Source: Pseudomonas sp. GD04091
Lineage (GTDB): Bacteria; Pseudomonadota; Gammaproteobacteria; Pseudomonadales; Pseudomonadaceae
DNA: 64,000 nucleotides
Reading direction: 5' to 3'
Assembly (NCBI RefSeq): GCF_029836165.1
Contig: NZ_JAOEBG010000007.1
Span: 62,001 to 126,000 of the forward strand
Shown: piece after piece, positions 37,954-46,376 of the stretch
Numbering within the stretch: the stretch's first letter is position 1
How the letters are laid out: every line of letters begins with the position of its first letter
The notes under the pieces: generated by a model
Told to the model about the DNA's origin: nothing
Databases searched by the model: none
Seen by the model: only the letters and a program-made list of their open reading frames with translations
Position numbers and translations under genes: made by a program

Positions 37954-39417
37954 GTGAGCCAAGCGTTTGTAGTCGTTGATACCCCCGAACAGGCCGTCGA
38001 CCGTCTGGCGGCCCTGCATGAACAGGCCACCGGGGCGCTGAGCCAGGCCCTCAAGCGCTACCTCAAGGACCGCACCGAGCCGGATGAGCAGGCGCGCGCG
38101 CTGTTCCGTTATCCGGCCCTGCGCCTGACCTACTACAGCCAGGGTGAAGTCGCCGCCACCACCCGCGCCTATGCCAAGGTCCAGGTGGCCGGCACCTACA
38201 GCGTCACCGTCACCCAGCCCGCGGCCTTTCGCAGCTACCTGCTCGAGCAGTTGCGCCCGCTGATGCACGACTACACCGTGACCGTGGAGGTCGGCATCAG
38301 CGAGCAGAACATCCCGTACCCCTATGTCGTCGACCAGGGCGACGAGCTGGCCGGCAGCGGCATCACCGCCGCGCAGCTGGCGCGGGTGTTCCCCAGCACC
38401 GACCTGTCGGCGGCCACCGACAACATCGCCGACGGCCTGTACGACTGGGAAAGCGCCGAGACCCTGCCGCTGGCGCTGTTCGACGCCGCTCGCGTGGACT
38501 TCTCGCTGCGCCGTCTGGTGCACTACACCGGCAGCGACTGGCGCCATATGCAGCCGTGGATCCTGCTCACCAACTACCACCGCTACGTCGACCAGTTCAT
38601 CGCCCATGGCCTGGAGCAGTTGCGCGAGGATCCGCGCTTCGTGCGCATGGTCCTGCCGGGCAACGTGATCATCGAGAAGGGCATGGACAATGGCGAGGCC
38701 CAGGCCCTGGTCGCCGGGGTGGTCTGGCACCGCTACCAGATGCCGGCCTATCACCTGATCGCCGCCGATGGCGACGGCGTGACGTTGGTCAACATCGGTG
38801 TCGGCCCGTCCAACGCCAAGAACATCACCGACCACCTGGCCGTGCTGCGTCCGCACTGCTGGCTGATGATCGGCCACTGCGGCGGCCTGCGCCAATCCCA
38901 GACCATCGGTGACTACGTGCTGGCACACGCCTACATGCGCCGCGACGGCATCCTCGACCGCGTGGTGCCGCCGAACATCCCGATCCCGGCGCTGGCCGAA
39001 GTGCAGCTGGCGTTGCAGGAGGCAGCCGCGCAAGTCACCGGCGAGCGCGGCGAGCAACTGAAGAAGCGCCTGCGCACCGGTACCGTGCTCACCTATGACG
39101 ACCGCAACTGGGAACTGCGCTGGGCCCAGGAGCGCCCGCTGATCAACCTGTCCCGCGCCGTGGCGGTGGACATGGAGAGCGGCACCATCGCCGCCCAGGG
39201 CTATCGCCTGCGCGTGCCGTACGGCACCTTGCTGTGCGTTTCCGACAAGCCGCTGCACAGCGAGATCAAGCTGCCGGGGTCGGCCAACGCCTTCTATAAC
39301 CGCGCGGTCAGCCAGCACCTGAAGATCGGCATCGCCGCCCTCGACCTGCTGCGCACCGAGCTCAACTCGCTGCACTCGCGTAAACTGCGCAGCTTCGATG
39401 AGCCGCCGTTCCGCTGA
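37954..39417 (+). CDS. amn: AMP nucleosidase
   Basis: A 487-residue enzyme that cleaves AMP to adenine and ribose 5-phosphate, controlling adenylate pools. It shows the AMP nucleosidase N-terminal domain (about 10-170) and the nucleoside-phosphorylase-like C-terminal domain, including NIGVGPSNAKNITDHLAVLR, WLMIGHCGGLRQSQTIGDYV and VDMESGTIAAQGYRLRVPYG. Translation starts at GTG 37954 with AGGAAG nearby. rluE begins 7 bp after the stop, so both are likely one unit. Confidence 0.95.
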   Translation: MSQAFVVVDTPEQAVDRLAALHEQATGALSQALKRYLKDRTEPDEQARALFRYPALRLTYYSQGEVAATTRAYAKVQVAGTYSVTVTQPAAFRSYLLEQLRPLMHDYTVTVEVGISEQNIPYPYVVDQGDELAGSGITAAQLARVFPSTDLSAATDNIADGLYDWESAETLPLALFDAARVDFSLRRLVHYTGSDWRHMQPWILLTNYHRYVDQFIAHGLEQLREDPRFVRMVLPGNVIIEKGMDNGEAQALVAGVVWHRYQMPAYHLIAADGDGVTLVNIGVGPSNAKNITDHLAVLRPHCWLMIGHCGGLRQSQTIGDYVLAHAYMRRDGILDRVVPPNIPIPALAEVQLALQEAAAQVTGERGEQLKKRLRTGTVLTYDDRNWELRWAQERPLINLSRAVAVDMESGTIAAQGYRLRVPYGTLLCVSDKPLHSEIKLPGSANAFYNRAVSQHLKIGIAALDLLRTELNSLHSRKLRSFDEPPFR

Positions 39418-39423
39418 GGATCC

Positions 39424-40053
39424 ATGTCCCTGCCGCCCCGCAACAAACCGCGCCGCCCTGCGGCGCGCCCTTCCGGTCCGCGTCGCCAGCCCAAGGCGCC
39501 GCCGGCCGAGCCCCGCCTGATCCTGTTCAACAAGCCGTTCGACGTGCTCACGCAATTCAGCGATGGCGAAGGGCGCGCCACCCTCAAGGACTTCATCGAC
39601 ATTCCCGGCATCTATCCGGCCGGGCGTCTGGACCGTGACAGCGAAGGCCTGCTGCTGCTGACCAACGACGGTCGCCTGCAGGCGCGCATCGCCGACCCGA
39701 AGCACAAGCTGGCCAAGACCTACTGGGTGCAGGTGGAAGGCGAGCCGAGTGAAGAGCAGCTCAAGCGCCTGCGCGAAGGGGTTGAACTCAATGACGGACC
39801 GACGCTGCCGGCCGAGGCACGCTTGCTCGAGGAACCCGGGCTTTGGCCGCGCAACCCGCCGGTGCGTTTTCGCAAGAGCGTGCCGACGGCCTGGCTGGAG
39901 CTGGTGATCCGTGAAGGGCGCAACCGCCAGGTGCGGCGGATGACGGCAGCAGTCGGGTTACCGACCTTGCGCCTGGTGCGGGTGCGGATCGGTGACTGGA
40001 CGATCGAGGGGCTGGAGCAGGGTTGCTGGCGCGAAGTGCCGGCCAAACGCTGA
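39424..40053 (+). CDS. rluE: 23S rRNA pseudouridine synthase, RluE type
   Basis: A 209-residue RsuA/RluB/E-family pseudouridine synthase. The catalytic Asp is in [20 protein letters not shown], preceded by [13 protein letters not shown] and followed by [19 protein letters not shown]. There is no S4 domain, and the N-terminus is a basic Pro/Arg-rich tail of about 30 residues, as in RluE, which modifies U2457 of 23S rRNA. GAGGA lies before ATG 39424. It is probably cotranscribed with amn. Confidence 0.9.
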   Translation: MSLPPRNKPRRPAARPSGPRRQPKAPPAEPRLILFNKPFDVLTQFSDGEGRATLKDFIDIPGIYPAGRLDRDSEGLLLLTNDGRLQARIADPKHKLAKTYWVQVEGEPSEEQLKRLREGVELNDGPTLPAEARLLEEPGLWPRNPPVRFRKSVPTAWLELVIREGRNRQVRRMTAAVGLPTLRLVRVRIGDWTIEGLEQGCWREVPAKR

Positions 40054-40107
40054 TCTCTGGGCCGCTCCTACACGATGAGGGGTTGCTAGTGAACGCGGGG
40101 CAGGTCG

Positions 40108-40311
40108 CTACACCCCTTCGAGAAACCCCACCACCACGCTCTTGATGATGAACGCCAGCACGCCCAGGCCCAGTACGAAGAACAGGATCAGCGTGCCGAA
40201 GCGGCCGGCCTTGGATTTCTTCGCCAGGTCCCAGACGATGAAACCCATGAAACCGATCAGCACGGTGACCAGCACGATCATCATCCATTCTTCGAATACG
40301 GCGGGATCCAT
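40108..40311 (-). CDS. Small membrane protein, DUF2788
   Basis: A 67-residue protein with two membrane helices (MMIVLVTVLIGFMGFIVWDL and FGTLILFFVLGLGVLAFIIK) joined by a short basic loop (AKKSKAGR). It matches the DUF2788 family of small Pseudomonas inner-membrane proteins, whose function is unknown. It is convergent with rluE and follows the Lrp-type gene with 53 bp between them. Confidence 0.8.
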   Translation of the reverse strand: MDPAVFEEWMMIVLVTVLIGFMGFIVWDLAKKSKAGRFGTLILFFVLGLGVLAFIIKSVVVGFLEGV

Positions 40312-40364
40312 CGGTGCACTCCAGGCAGATTGAGCACCCGATCATACGCCGGGCACGCAAGGAT

Positions 40365-40841
40365 TCAACGAAGGTGGGTCAATGGCAGCTCGGTGCTGGC
40401 CAGCACCTGGTTGAGCACGAAGCTCGAGCGCACGCTGGTCACGCCTTCGATGCGGGTCAGGCTGCCTAGTAGCAATTTCTGGTAGTGGTCCATGTCCGGC
40501 ACCACCACTTTCAACTGATAGTCGGCATCCATCCCGGTGACCAGGCTGCATTCGAGCACCTGGGGCAGGTTGCGGATCGCCGCTTCGAACGTCTCGAAGC
40601 GTTCCGGGGTGTGGCGGTCCATGCCGATCAGCACATAGGCGGTCAGGCTCAGGCCAAGCTTCTTGCGGTCCAGCAGGGCCACCTGGCGCGAGATGTAGCC
40701 GTCATCTTCCAGCTGCTTGACCCGACGTGAGCAAGGGGAGGGGGACAGACCGATGCGTTCGGCCAGTTCCTGGTTGGAGATGCGCGCATCGCGCTGCAAT
40801 TCGGCGAGGATGCTCAGGTCGTAGCGGTCGAGCTTGCTCAT
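40365..40841 (-). CDS. Lrp/AsnC family transcriptional regulator
   Basis: A 158-residue feast/famine regulator with an N-terminal winged helix (DRYDLSILAELQRDARISNQ, LSPSPCSRRVKQLEDDGYIS) and a C-terminal RAM ligand-binding domain (VLECSLVTGMDADYQLKVVV, SLTRIEGVTSVRSSFVLNQV). Such proteins bind amino acids and usually control a divergent gene and themselves. Here the divergent side has no recognisable gene for 312 bp and then an unrelated MFS gene in the opposite orientation, so its target is unclear. A promoter may be formed by TTGCGC and GATAAT 18 bp apart on the minus strand upstream. Confidence 0.92.
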   Translation of the reverse strand: MSKLDRYDLSILAELQRDARISNQELAERIGLSPSPCSRRVKQLEDDGYISRQVALLDRKKLGLSLTAYVLIGMDRHTPERFETFEAAIRNLPQVLECSLVTGMDADYQLKVVVPDMDHYQKLLLGSLTRIEGVTSVRSSFVLNQVLASTELPLTHLR

Positions 40842-41153
40842 GGAAAGGACCTTTTCTGTTCGGATTGCGGCGAATTATCGATCCTGAGTGAAAAATTGCG
40901 CAAGCGCTATTTATCAGAGCAATCTTCGCAATCGTCTGCCCCGCGCCCTGGCCTATCTTTATCACCAGAATCACTGCCCGGACATCAGTCCACGGCGACG
41001 CGCCCCAGACGGGCGCTCGCGGCCAGCCATCCAACAGGATCCGCCAGGCCCCCGGGCTACGCACTGTCCAGAAGACGGCGCGAGGTGAGCCGGTGTCACA
41101 AGCGCCGAGCACGGACGACAATTCCCGAAGGGAGGCCGCGAGGCCTCCCTTTT
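40842..41153. other. 312-bp gene-free region with possible plus-strand transcript
   Basis: The left end (40842-40900) is relatively AT-rich and should hold the promoter of the Lrp-type gene. The rest is GC-rich and ends in a classical intrinsic terminator on the plus strand (41130-41155). The only in-frame peptide, GTG 40888 to 41088 (66 codons), has no ribosome site or recognisable features. A small RNA, a leader or the remains of a lost divergent gene are possible. Confidence 0.5.
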
Positions 41154-41155
41154 TT
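41130..41155 (+). terminator. Rho-independent terminator with no assigned plus-strand gene
   Basis: 8-bp stem GGGAGGCC / GGCCTCCC with a GCGA loop followed by six T residues. On the opposite strand, where the MFS gene ends, the hairpin lacks a T-tract, so its natural direction is plus. Confidence 0.85.
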
Positions 41156-42350
41156 ATTGCGCCGAAGGCTGCGTCAGCGACGTTTCACGGTGGCCGGCCA
41201 CCACCAGCGCCGCCAGCAGTACCAGCAGCCCGCCCGCCATGGCGATGAGAACGCCGTTGCGCGCTGTCGTGGCATCGACCCATTGGCCAGCGCCAGCCGC
41301 GCCAAGGGCCACGCCGACGTTCAGCCCGGCAAGCAGCCAGGTCAGGCCCTCGGTCAGCTGGCGCTCGGGCACGCTGCGCTCGACCAGGGCCATGGCCACG
41401 ATCATGGTCGGGGCGAAGAACACCCCGGCCAGCATGACGGCCGCGGCGAGCAGGGCGATGTTGTCGACCAGCAGCAAGGGCAGGGTGCTCAGGGCGGTGG
41501 CCAGTGCGCCGAGCAGCAACTGCCGGGCTAGCGACAGGCGCCAGCGCAGGGCGCCGAAGGCCAGCCCGGACATGCAGGAACCCACGGCATAGGCCGACAG
41601 CACCAGGCTCGCGGCGGCCGGCTGGCCTTGCTCGCTGGCGAAGGCGACGCTGACGATATCCACCGTGCCGACGATCACGCCCATCGCCACCATCAGCAAG
41701 GTGAGCTGGCGCACCCGGGGGCTTCGCCATACCGGCAGCTCGCGCGGTGTCGGCGCCACCGGCGGCGGCTCGCTGTCCCTCTGTATCGCCAGCAGTGCCG
41801 TCCCCAGCAGAAGCAGCACGGCGCCAGCCAGCAATCCGACCTGGGGCCACAGCGCCACGCTGAGCCCGACCGCCAGGGGCGGCCCGGCGATGAAGCTGAC
41901 CTCGTCGAGTACCGTTTCCAGCGAGTAGGCAGTCTGCAACTGTGGCTGACCCCGGTAGAGGTGCGTCCAGCGCGCACGAACCATGGCCGACACGCTGGGC
42001 ATGCAACCGGCCAGCAGGGCGGCGCCGAACAGCATCCAGTCGGCACCGTCCAGCCAGGTACAGGCTGCCATCAGCAGCAACCCCAACCCGCTGAGCAGGG
42101 CGGCCACGGGCAGCACCCGCCGTTGCCCAAGGCGATCCACCCACCGCGACACCTGAGGTGACAGCAGCGCATAGGTCATGACGAAGGTCGCCGACACCGC
42201 GCCGGCCAGGGCATAGCTGCCGCGTGATTGCGCCACCAGGGTGATGATGCCGATGCCCGTCATGGGCAGTGGCAGACGAGCGAGCAGCCCAGCCAGGGCG
42301 AAGGCCCGGGTGCCGGCTGGAGCGAACAGCTCGCGGTAGGGGTTGGGCAT
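41154..42350 (-). CDS. MFS transporter
   Basis: A 398-residue major facilitator with about twelve membrane helices. The loop between helices 2 and 3 has a weak MFS motif (SPQVSRWVDRLGQRRVLPVA). The length, the central Arg/Pro-rich cytoplasmic loop (QRDSEPPPVAPTPRELPVW) and the absence of periplasmic-binding partners suggest a drug- or metabolite-efflux permease of the YcaD/YfkF-like type, but the substrate cannot be read from sequence. The promoter upstream carries two operator-like palindromes. No regulator gene is adjacent apart from the Lrp-type gene about 300 bp past its 3' end. Confidence 0.85.
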   Translation of the reverse strand: MPNPYRELFAPAGTRAFALAGLLARLPLPMTGIGIITLVAQSRGSYALAGAVSATFVMTYALLSPQVSRWVDRLGQRRVLPVAALLSGLGLLLMAACTWLDGADWMLFGAALLAGCMPSVSAMVRARWTHLYRGQPQLQTAYSLETVLDEVSFIAGPPLAVGLSVALWPQVGLLAGAVLLLLGTALLAIQRDSEPPPVAPTPRELPVWRSPRVRQLTLLMVAMGVIVGTVDIVSVAFASEQGQPAAASLVLSAYAVGSCMSGLAFGALRWRLSLARQLLLGALATALSTLPLLLVDNIALLAAAVMLAGVFFAPTMIVAMALVERSVPERQLTEGLTWLLAGLNVGVALGAAGAGQWVDATTARNGVLIAMAGGLLVLLAALVVAGHRETSLTQPSAQ

Positions 42351-42389
42351 GTCGGTTCTCCTTGCTGCGACGGCCGTCCTGGCAATCTA

Positions 42390-42429
42390 CATACATGTCG
42401 TATGATTAAATATTCATACATTCCGTATG
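42390..42429. promoter_or_regulatory. Tandem operator-like palindromes CATAC-N5-GTATG
   Basis: Two 15-bp palindromes, CATACATGTCGTATG (42390-42404) and CATACATTCCGTATG (42415-42429), with centres 25 bp apart. They cover the start-site region and the spacer/-35 of the MFS promoter and also lie 120-160 bp before the divergent DUF6515-like gene. The half-site resembles TetR/AcrR-type operators. Confidence 0.75.
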
Positions 42430-42433
42430 TAAA
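42405..42433 (-). promoter_or_regulatory. Sigma-70 promoter of the MFS gene
   Basis: Minus-strand TTTACA (42428-42433) and TTTAAT (42405-42410) with an ideal 17-bp spacer, each matching 5 of 6 consensus bases. Both elements are overlapped or flanked by the palindromes, as expected for repression. Confidence 0.75.
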
Positions 42434-42547
42434 GAGTTGGCAAAGTGCTCGCGCAGAGGTTGCTGTCGGCTATTTCATCTGTTGGTATCGCGGGCGGCGG
42501 TAGACTGAAGGCCCGCAAGGGCGAGTGTTTGCATCGAGAGGAAGATC

Positions 42548-43372
42548 ATGAGGTCGCGCATCTGGCAGTTGGCAGGTGTTGGTTTGCTGAGCATGGGCAT
42601 CAGCCTGGGCGCCCTGGCGCAAGGGCCGGGTGACGGGCACGGCGCACAGCCGGAGCAAGGTGGCGAGCGACGCGGCTCGCCGCTCACTTCGCGCGATGAG
42701 GTGCGCCAGACGCAGCCTCCGCGCCAGGGTTATTACCAGGACATTCCCCGTCGTTACGACGACAACCGCCATTGGCAAGCCGCAGGGCCGGGGCAGCGGC
42801 CGGGCGGCGACTGGAGCGGCCGCCCGGATGGTCACGGTAATGGCTGGGGGCCGGGACCGCAGTACCGTCCGGGGCACACCATCGACCGCTTCCCGGATCG
42901 CTACTGGAAGGTGCCCTATCGCGGCCAGGATTACTTCTACTCCGGCGGCTACTGGTACCGACCCCATGGGGGTGGCTACGTCATCGTCACGCCGCCCTAC
43001 GGTGTGCGTGTCGGCTACCTGCCTTCCTATGCGCGGGAGGTCTGGTTGAGCGGGGCGCTGTTCTTCGTGGTGGCCGACACTTACTACCAGTACCTGGCCG
43101 ACAGCCGCGAGTACGTGGTGGTCACGCCGCCCACGGTCGCGCCTGCGCCCGCTCCGGCGCAGCCGCAGGGCTATGACGTGGTTGCCTATCCGATGTACGG
43201 GCAGGGGCCGGAGCAGCAGGAGCAGGACCGTTACCAGTGCCATCGCTGGGCGGTGAGCCAGTCGGGGTTCGACCCGGCGACCGCGACCTATGCGCCACCG
43301 GTGAATGTCGCGGACAGCTATCGGCGGGCGTTGGGGGCGTGCCTGGGCGGGCGCGGCTACAGCGTCAACTGA
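42548..43372 (+). CDS. Secreted DUF6515-like Tyr/Gly/Pro-rich protein
   Basis: A 274-residue protein with a Sec signal peptide (MRSRIWQLAGVGLLSMGISL, cleavage near ALAQG). A low-complexity, Gly/Arg/Gln-rich region follows (about 25-115). The central domain (about 115-195) is rich in Tyr (YWKVPYRGQDYFYSGGYWY, GYVIVTPPYGVRVGYLPSYA) and fits the DUF6515 family of periplasmic or outer-membrane-associated proteins. A Pro/Ala linker leads to a C-terminal Cys-containing segment (YQCHRWAVSQSGFDP, GACLGGRGYS). GAGAGGAAG supports the start. Function is unknown. It is divergent from the MFS gene and 191 bp before the Ig-like protein. Confidence 0.75.
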   Translation: MRSRIWQLAGVGLLSMGISLGALAQGPGDGHGAQPEQGGERRGSPLTSRDEVRQTQPPRQGYYQDIPRRYDDNRHWQAAGPGQRPGGDWSGRPDGHGNGWGPGPQYRPGHTIDRFPDRYWKVPYRGQDYFYSGGYWYRPHGGGYVIVTPPYGVRVGYLPSYAREVWLSGALFFVVADTYYQYLADSREYVVVTPPTVAPAPAPAQPQGYDVVAYPMYGQGPEQQEQDRYQCHRWAVSQSGFDPATATYAPPVNVADSYRRALGACLGGRGYSVN

Positions 43373-43563
43373 CGAGCGGCGCCGGGGCACCTTTACGTGG
43401 CCCGTCTACCAGGGTGGTTGCCGCTTGCAGAGCCGCGAGCGGATCAGCCCACTTCAGCCATTGCCAGCCAGCCCCTATCAGATTTGCCAGTTGTTGGCCT
43501 GCCTCCTTCAGCCCTAAGTTGTCCCTGCCACTCTGGCAATCAAATAGCGCATGGAGAACGGAC

Positions 43564-46251
43564 ATGGAATGGGTCAATAATTCTGAGGCACCTGTAGAAC
43601 CGCTGAACCAGGAAGACGTCATCGTCGATGACTCTGATGGCAAGCAGGCCATCGCCAGCGAACTCGCGGCCTTTGCCAAGAAGTACCCCGACACGGCGAC
43701 ATCCGGGTTACCTCGACCTTATGTGCAAGATGCATTGGTGGGTGTGCCCAGTGCGGATTTCGGTATCAGTAACGATCGAGTCGAAGACAACGAAGGCGTC
43801 CAGATCATCGTGCCTGCCTATCCGAACATGAAGGAAGGTGACCGCGTACGGGTGTTCTGGGGCAAGGGGCGGGTAGGGTCGATCAGGGTCAGTGCGGCGC
43901 AGGTGGGTAGCTATCTGACCGTGCGGGTAGACGCTGAAAATGTGCCTCGTAGCTTGCAGTCGCTGTATTACAAGGTCGGCAACAGAACCCGAGAAGAAAA
44001 ATCGCCCACTGTCACCACGCTTTACCGTTTCGGACAACCCGGTGTGCAAGGGACGACAGGCGCAGGCCAAGAACTGGCCGCGCCGACTGTCGCGCTACCC
44101 GCGTCGGGTAGTGTCGGCGCGAACGATGCCAGGGCGAGTGTCAAGGTGACTGTGCCGGCATACCTGAACATGAAAGTGCATGATGTGATCACGCTGTTCT
44201 GGGGGGATGAACTGATCGACCACGTCGTCACCCAGGACCAGGTTGGAAAGCCTGTGGTGATCGAAGTCAGCGAAGCCGTCATCAAACGCGCCGGTGACAG
44301 CGACGCATTGCCTGTCTACTACTTCGTTACCGATGAGGTCGGCAACGAATCGGAGTGGTCAGGCGATCAATGGGTGAAGGTCAACCTCGCCGATCTCGAA
44401 CTGGAGGCACCGGTCGTGCTGGACGGCGAGGGCGCGGCCAATAGCTCGGGCGAGATCGAATTGGGCAACGTTGACGTCAGCCCTGTCGTGATCGAGGTAT
44501 CTGGACCATTCGAAGAAGGGGACAGCGTGGTATTGAACTGGGTCGGTACCACCGATGCAGGGCAGGAGATCCCGCTGAGCTATGGCCCCGTGTCCGTCAC
44601 GCAAGGTGCCGCCACCCAGCGTTTCGAGGTGCCGTACGAGGTTCTGACCGCGTTGGGCGGGGGCGTGGTGCGCCTTACCCATACCCTTGTCCGCAACGGC
44701 AAGCAGACCACGTCCAAGGCCGCCTTCATCAATATCAAGGGCGCTCCTGCGCGGTTGCCGGCACCCTGGCTGCACAAGTCCGAGGATTATTGGGTAGACC
44801 CGGATCTTCCGGCCAATCATGTGCGCATCCCGGCCCAGGCGGGGTTGCAGGAAGAAGACGAGGTCACCGTCAAGTGGCTTGCCACCGCGTCCGATGGCAC
44901 GACTTCGGCGTTGAGCAGCAAGATGTTCCGGGTGACGAAGAACCGGGCAGGCAAGACGATGTCGATCCGACTCGCGCGTGACCCGTTCTTCAAGCCCTTC
45001 GACGGTGGTTGGGTGGATGTCTCCTATGAGATCAAGCGGGGCACCCGGGTGCTGCGTTCGGAAGTGGTCAGGTACGACATCGGCGAGCCCGCCGAAACGC
45101 TGCCGGCACCTTTCACCGAGCCGACACTGCCGGATAACGTTCTCAACCCAGAATTGCCGGACTATGAGCTGTACATGGAGATCATCGTGCCGCCAGAGGC
45201 ACCCAAGCCAACTCCTTCGACGGTAACGGTGATCTGGGAAACCTCCGAGGGTGGCTATTACGAGGATGAACAGGTCCTGCAGGCCGGTGATGAGGTCAGC
45301 CCCTTCCAGATTCCTGCGGAAGAATTGGCGATCAAGGGCGATGAGCCGGTCAAGGTATGGGCGTATTACCTGGTCGAGTGGGAAGGCAAGCCAACCCAGG
45401 TTTCCGAAGATTTCATCTTCCGGATCGCCACGCCGGCGATGCTGCGCAAGAACCATGCACCTGTCCATGTTCCTTCGGCCGGTGATGGCAAGCTGGACCT
45501 TGGGCAGGTGTCTGGCGACGGTTTGAAGGTCGAGATTCCACAGTACGAAGGCATGGCGGTTGGCGACCGGATCCTGATCAAGTTCGGTGACTCGACGGTG
45601 AAGGAACACGTGGTGACGCAGGTTGGCAAGCAGACCGTCACCCTTTCGCAACGCGATCTGGCGGGGCTCGACGGCAAGAAAAACGTGGTGATGACTTACG
45701 AGGTCGTGCGTTATCCGTCGGGGGACAAAATCGTCTCGCAGCCGGTGACGTTCGAGCTGGAAGGCGTCATCAAGCCTTCGGCTCTTCGCGAGGAGTTCGA
45801 GGAGCCCAATCATCCCGTGGCCTGGTTGAAAGCCAAGAGCGAACTGGATTATCCGACCATGAAGATCCGGTGTCTCTCGGGTCAGATGATTTCGGGGTTG
45901 ATGAAAGGCGACGGAGGCAGGCCGATGGGGGGGCGGTGCTTCGGCTTGCATGCAACTTCTGTTGTGTCCTTTGAGCTGAAAACTGGCCCTGTTCGACAGG
46001 TGTCGTTCGATTGCATGGTTTCCCTGATTCATCCATTGAAGATTGAGCTTTTCAGTGACAAGGCGTGTACGGACAAAGTCGGCGATCTAAAAGTATTCCC
46101 ATTGCCCAAAGGGACCGAGAGGCGGCCGGGGTATGCCCCTAATGTCCATCACTTGAGTTACACGTCGCCCGACAAGCCTATTCTGTCGTTCAAAGTCAGT
46201 AGTTATGTTTCAGCGCCGACATTCGACAACTTTGAGTTTGTACTTGCCTGA
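43564..46251 (+). CDS. Large Ig-like repeat protein with Cys-containing C-terminal beta-sandwich-like domain
   Basis: An 895-residue protein starting at ATG 43564 (GGAGAAC upstream). It has no signal peptide or membrane helix. After an acidic N-terminus (about 1-75) come about six degenerate beta-rich repeats of 100-130 residues, near 78-155, 191-275, 305-392, 418-506, 536-622 and 650-732. They share a core like V-x-(V/I)-P-x-Y-x-x-M-x-x-x-D-x-(V/I)-x-(L/V)-x-(F/W)-G and a late (V/L)-x-Y-x-V-x(4)-G. The C-terminus (about 740-895) has the only four cysteines (770, 792, 817, 835) and ends SAPTFDNFEFVLA, like lectin or carbohydrate-binding jelly-roll folds. No RTX, LPxTG or autotransporter part is seen. 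Function is unknown; an adhesin or toxin-like role is conjecture. Confidence 0.75.
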   Translation: MEWVNNSEAPVEPLNQEDVIVDDSDGKQAIASELAAFAKKYPDTATSGLPRPYVQDALVGVPSADFGISNDRVEDNEGVQIIVPAYPNMKEGDRVRVFWGKGRVGSIRVSAAQVGSYLTVRVDAENVPRSLQSLYYKVGNRTREEKSPTVTTLYRFGQPGVQGTTGAGQELAAPTVALPASGSVGANDARASVKVTVPAYLNMKVHDVITLFWGDELIDHVVTQDQVGKPVVIEVSEAVIKRAGDSDALPVYYFVTDEVGNESEWSGDQWVKVNLADLELEAPVVLDGEGAANSSGEIELGNVDVSPVVIEVSGPFEEGDSVVLNWVGTTDAGQEIPLSYGPVSVTQGAATQRFEVPYEVLTALGGGVVRLTHTLVRNGKQTTSKAAFINIKGAPARLPAPWLHKSEDYWVDPDLPANHVRIPAQAGLQEEDEVTVKWLATASDGTTSALSSKMFRVTKNRAGKTMSIRLARDPFFKPFDGGWVDVSYEIKRGTRVLRSEVVRYDIGEPAETLPAPFTEPTLPDNVLNPELPDYELYMEIIVPPEAPKPTPSTVTVIWETSEGGYYEDEQVLQAGDEVSPFQIPAEELAIKGDEPVKVWAYYLVEWEGKPTQVSEDFIFRIATPAMLRKNHAPVHVPSAGDGKLDLGQVSGDGLKVEIPQYEGMAVGDRILIKFGDSTVKEHVVTQVGKQTVTLSQRDLAGLDGKKNVVMTYEVVRYPSGDKIVSQPVTFELEGVIKPSALREEFEEPNHPVAWLKAKSELDYPTMKIRCLSGQMISGLMKGDGGRPMGGRCFGLHATSVVSFELKTGPVRQVSFDCMVSLIHPLKIELFSDKACTDKVGDLKVFPLPKGTERRPGYAPNVHHLSYTSPDKPILSFKVSSYVSAPTFDNFEFVLA

Positions 46252-46261
46252 TCTTGAGATT

Positions 46262-46299
46262 TATCCCGAGAGCTGGATGTCAGTCCCGCTCTCGGGATA
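46262..46299. terminator. Hairpin between the Ig-like gene and the CDF gene
   Basis: 12-bp perfect stem TATCCCGAGAGC / GCTCTCGGGATA with a 14-nt loop, 10 bp after the stop at 46251 and between convergent genes. T-tracts are weak on both strands, so it is a likely but not classical terminator. Confidence 0.6.
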
Positions 46300-46376
46300 G
46301 CTTGAGCCTGCTAGCGCTTTCAAGGTCAAGCATCGATCGCAACGCGACTCTTTCGATTTTGTCTGCCTGCATGCCC

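Noticed and set aside
40888..41088. A 66-codon GTG-started peptide in the gap upstream of the orphan terminator
   Set aside because: No ribosome site, no recognisable domain and a Pro/Arg-rich composition typical of random high-GC frames. I kept the region as non-coding instead.
43564..46251. Type I secretion substrate (RTX/BapA-type adhesin)
   Set aside because: No GGxGxD nonapeptides, no typical C-terminal secretion signal and no adjacent TolC/HlyB/HlyD-like genes.
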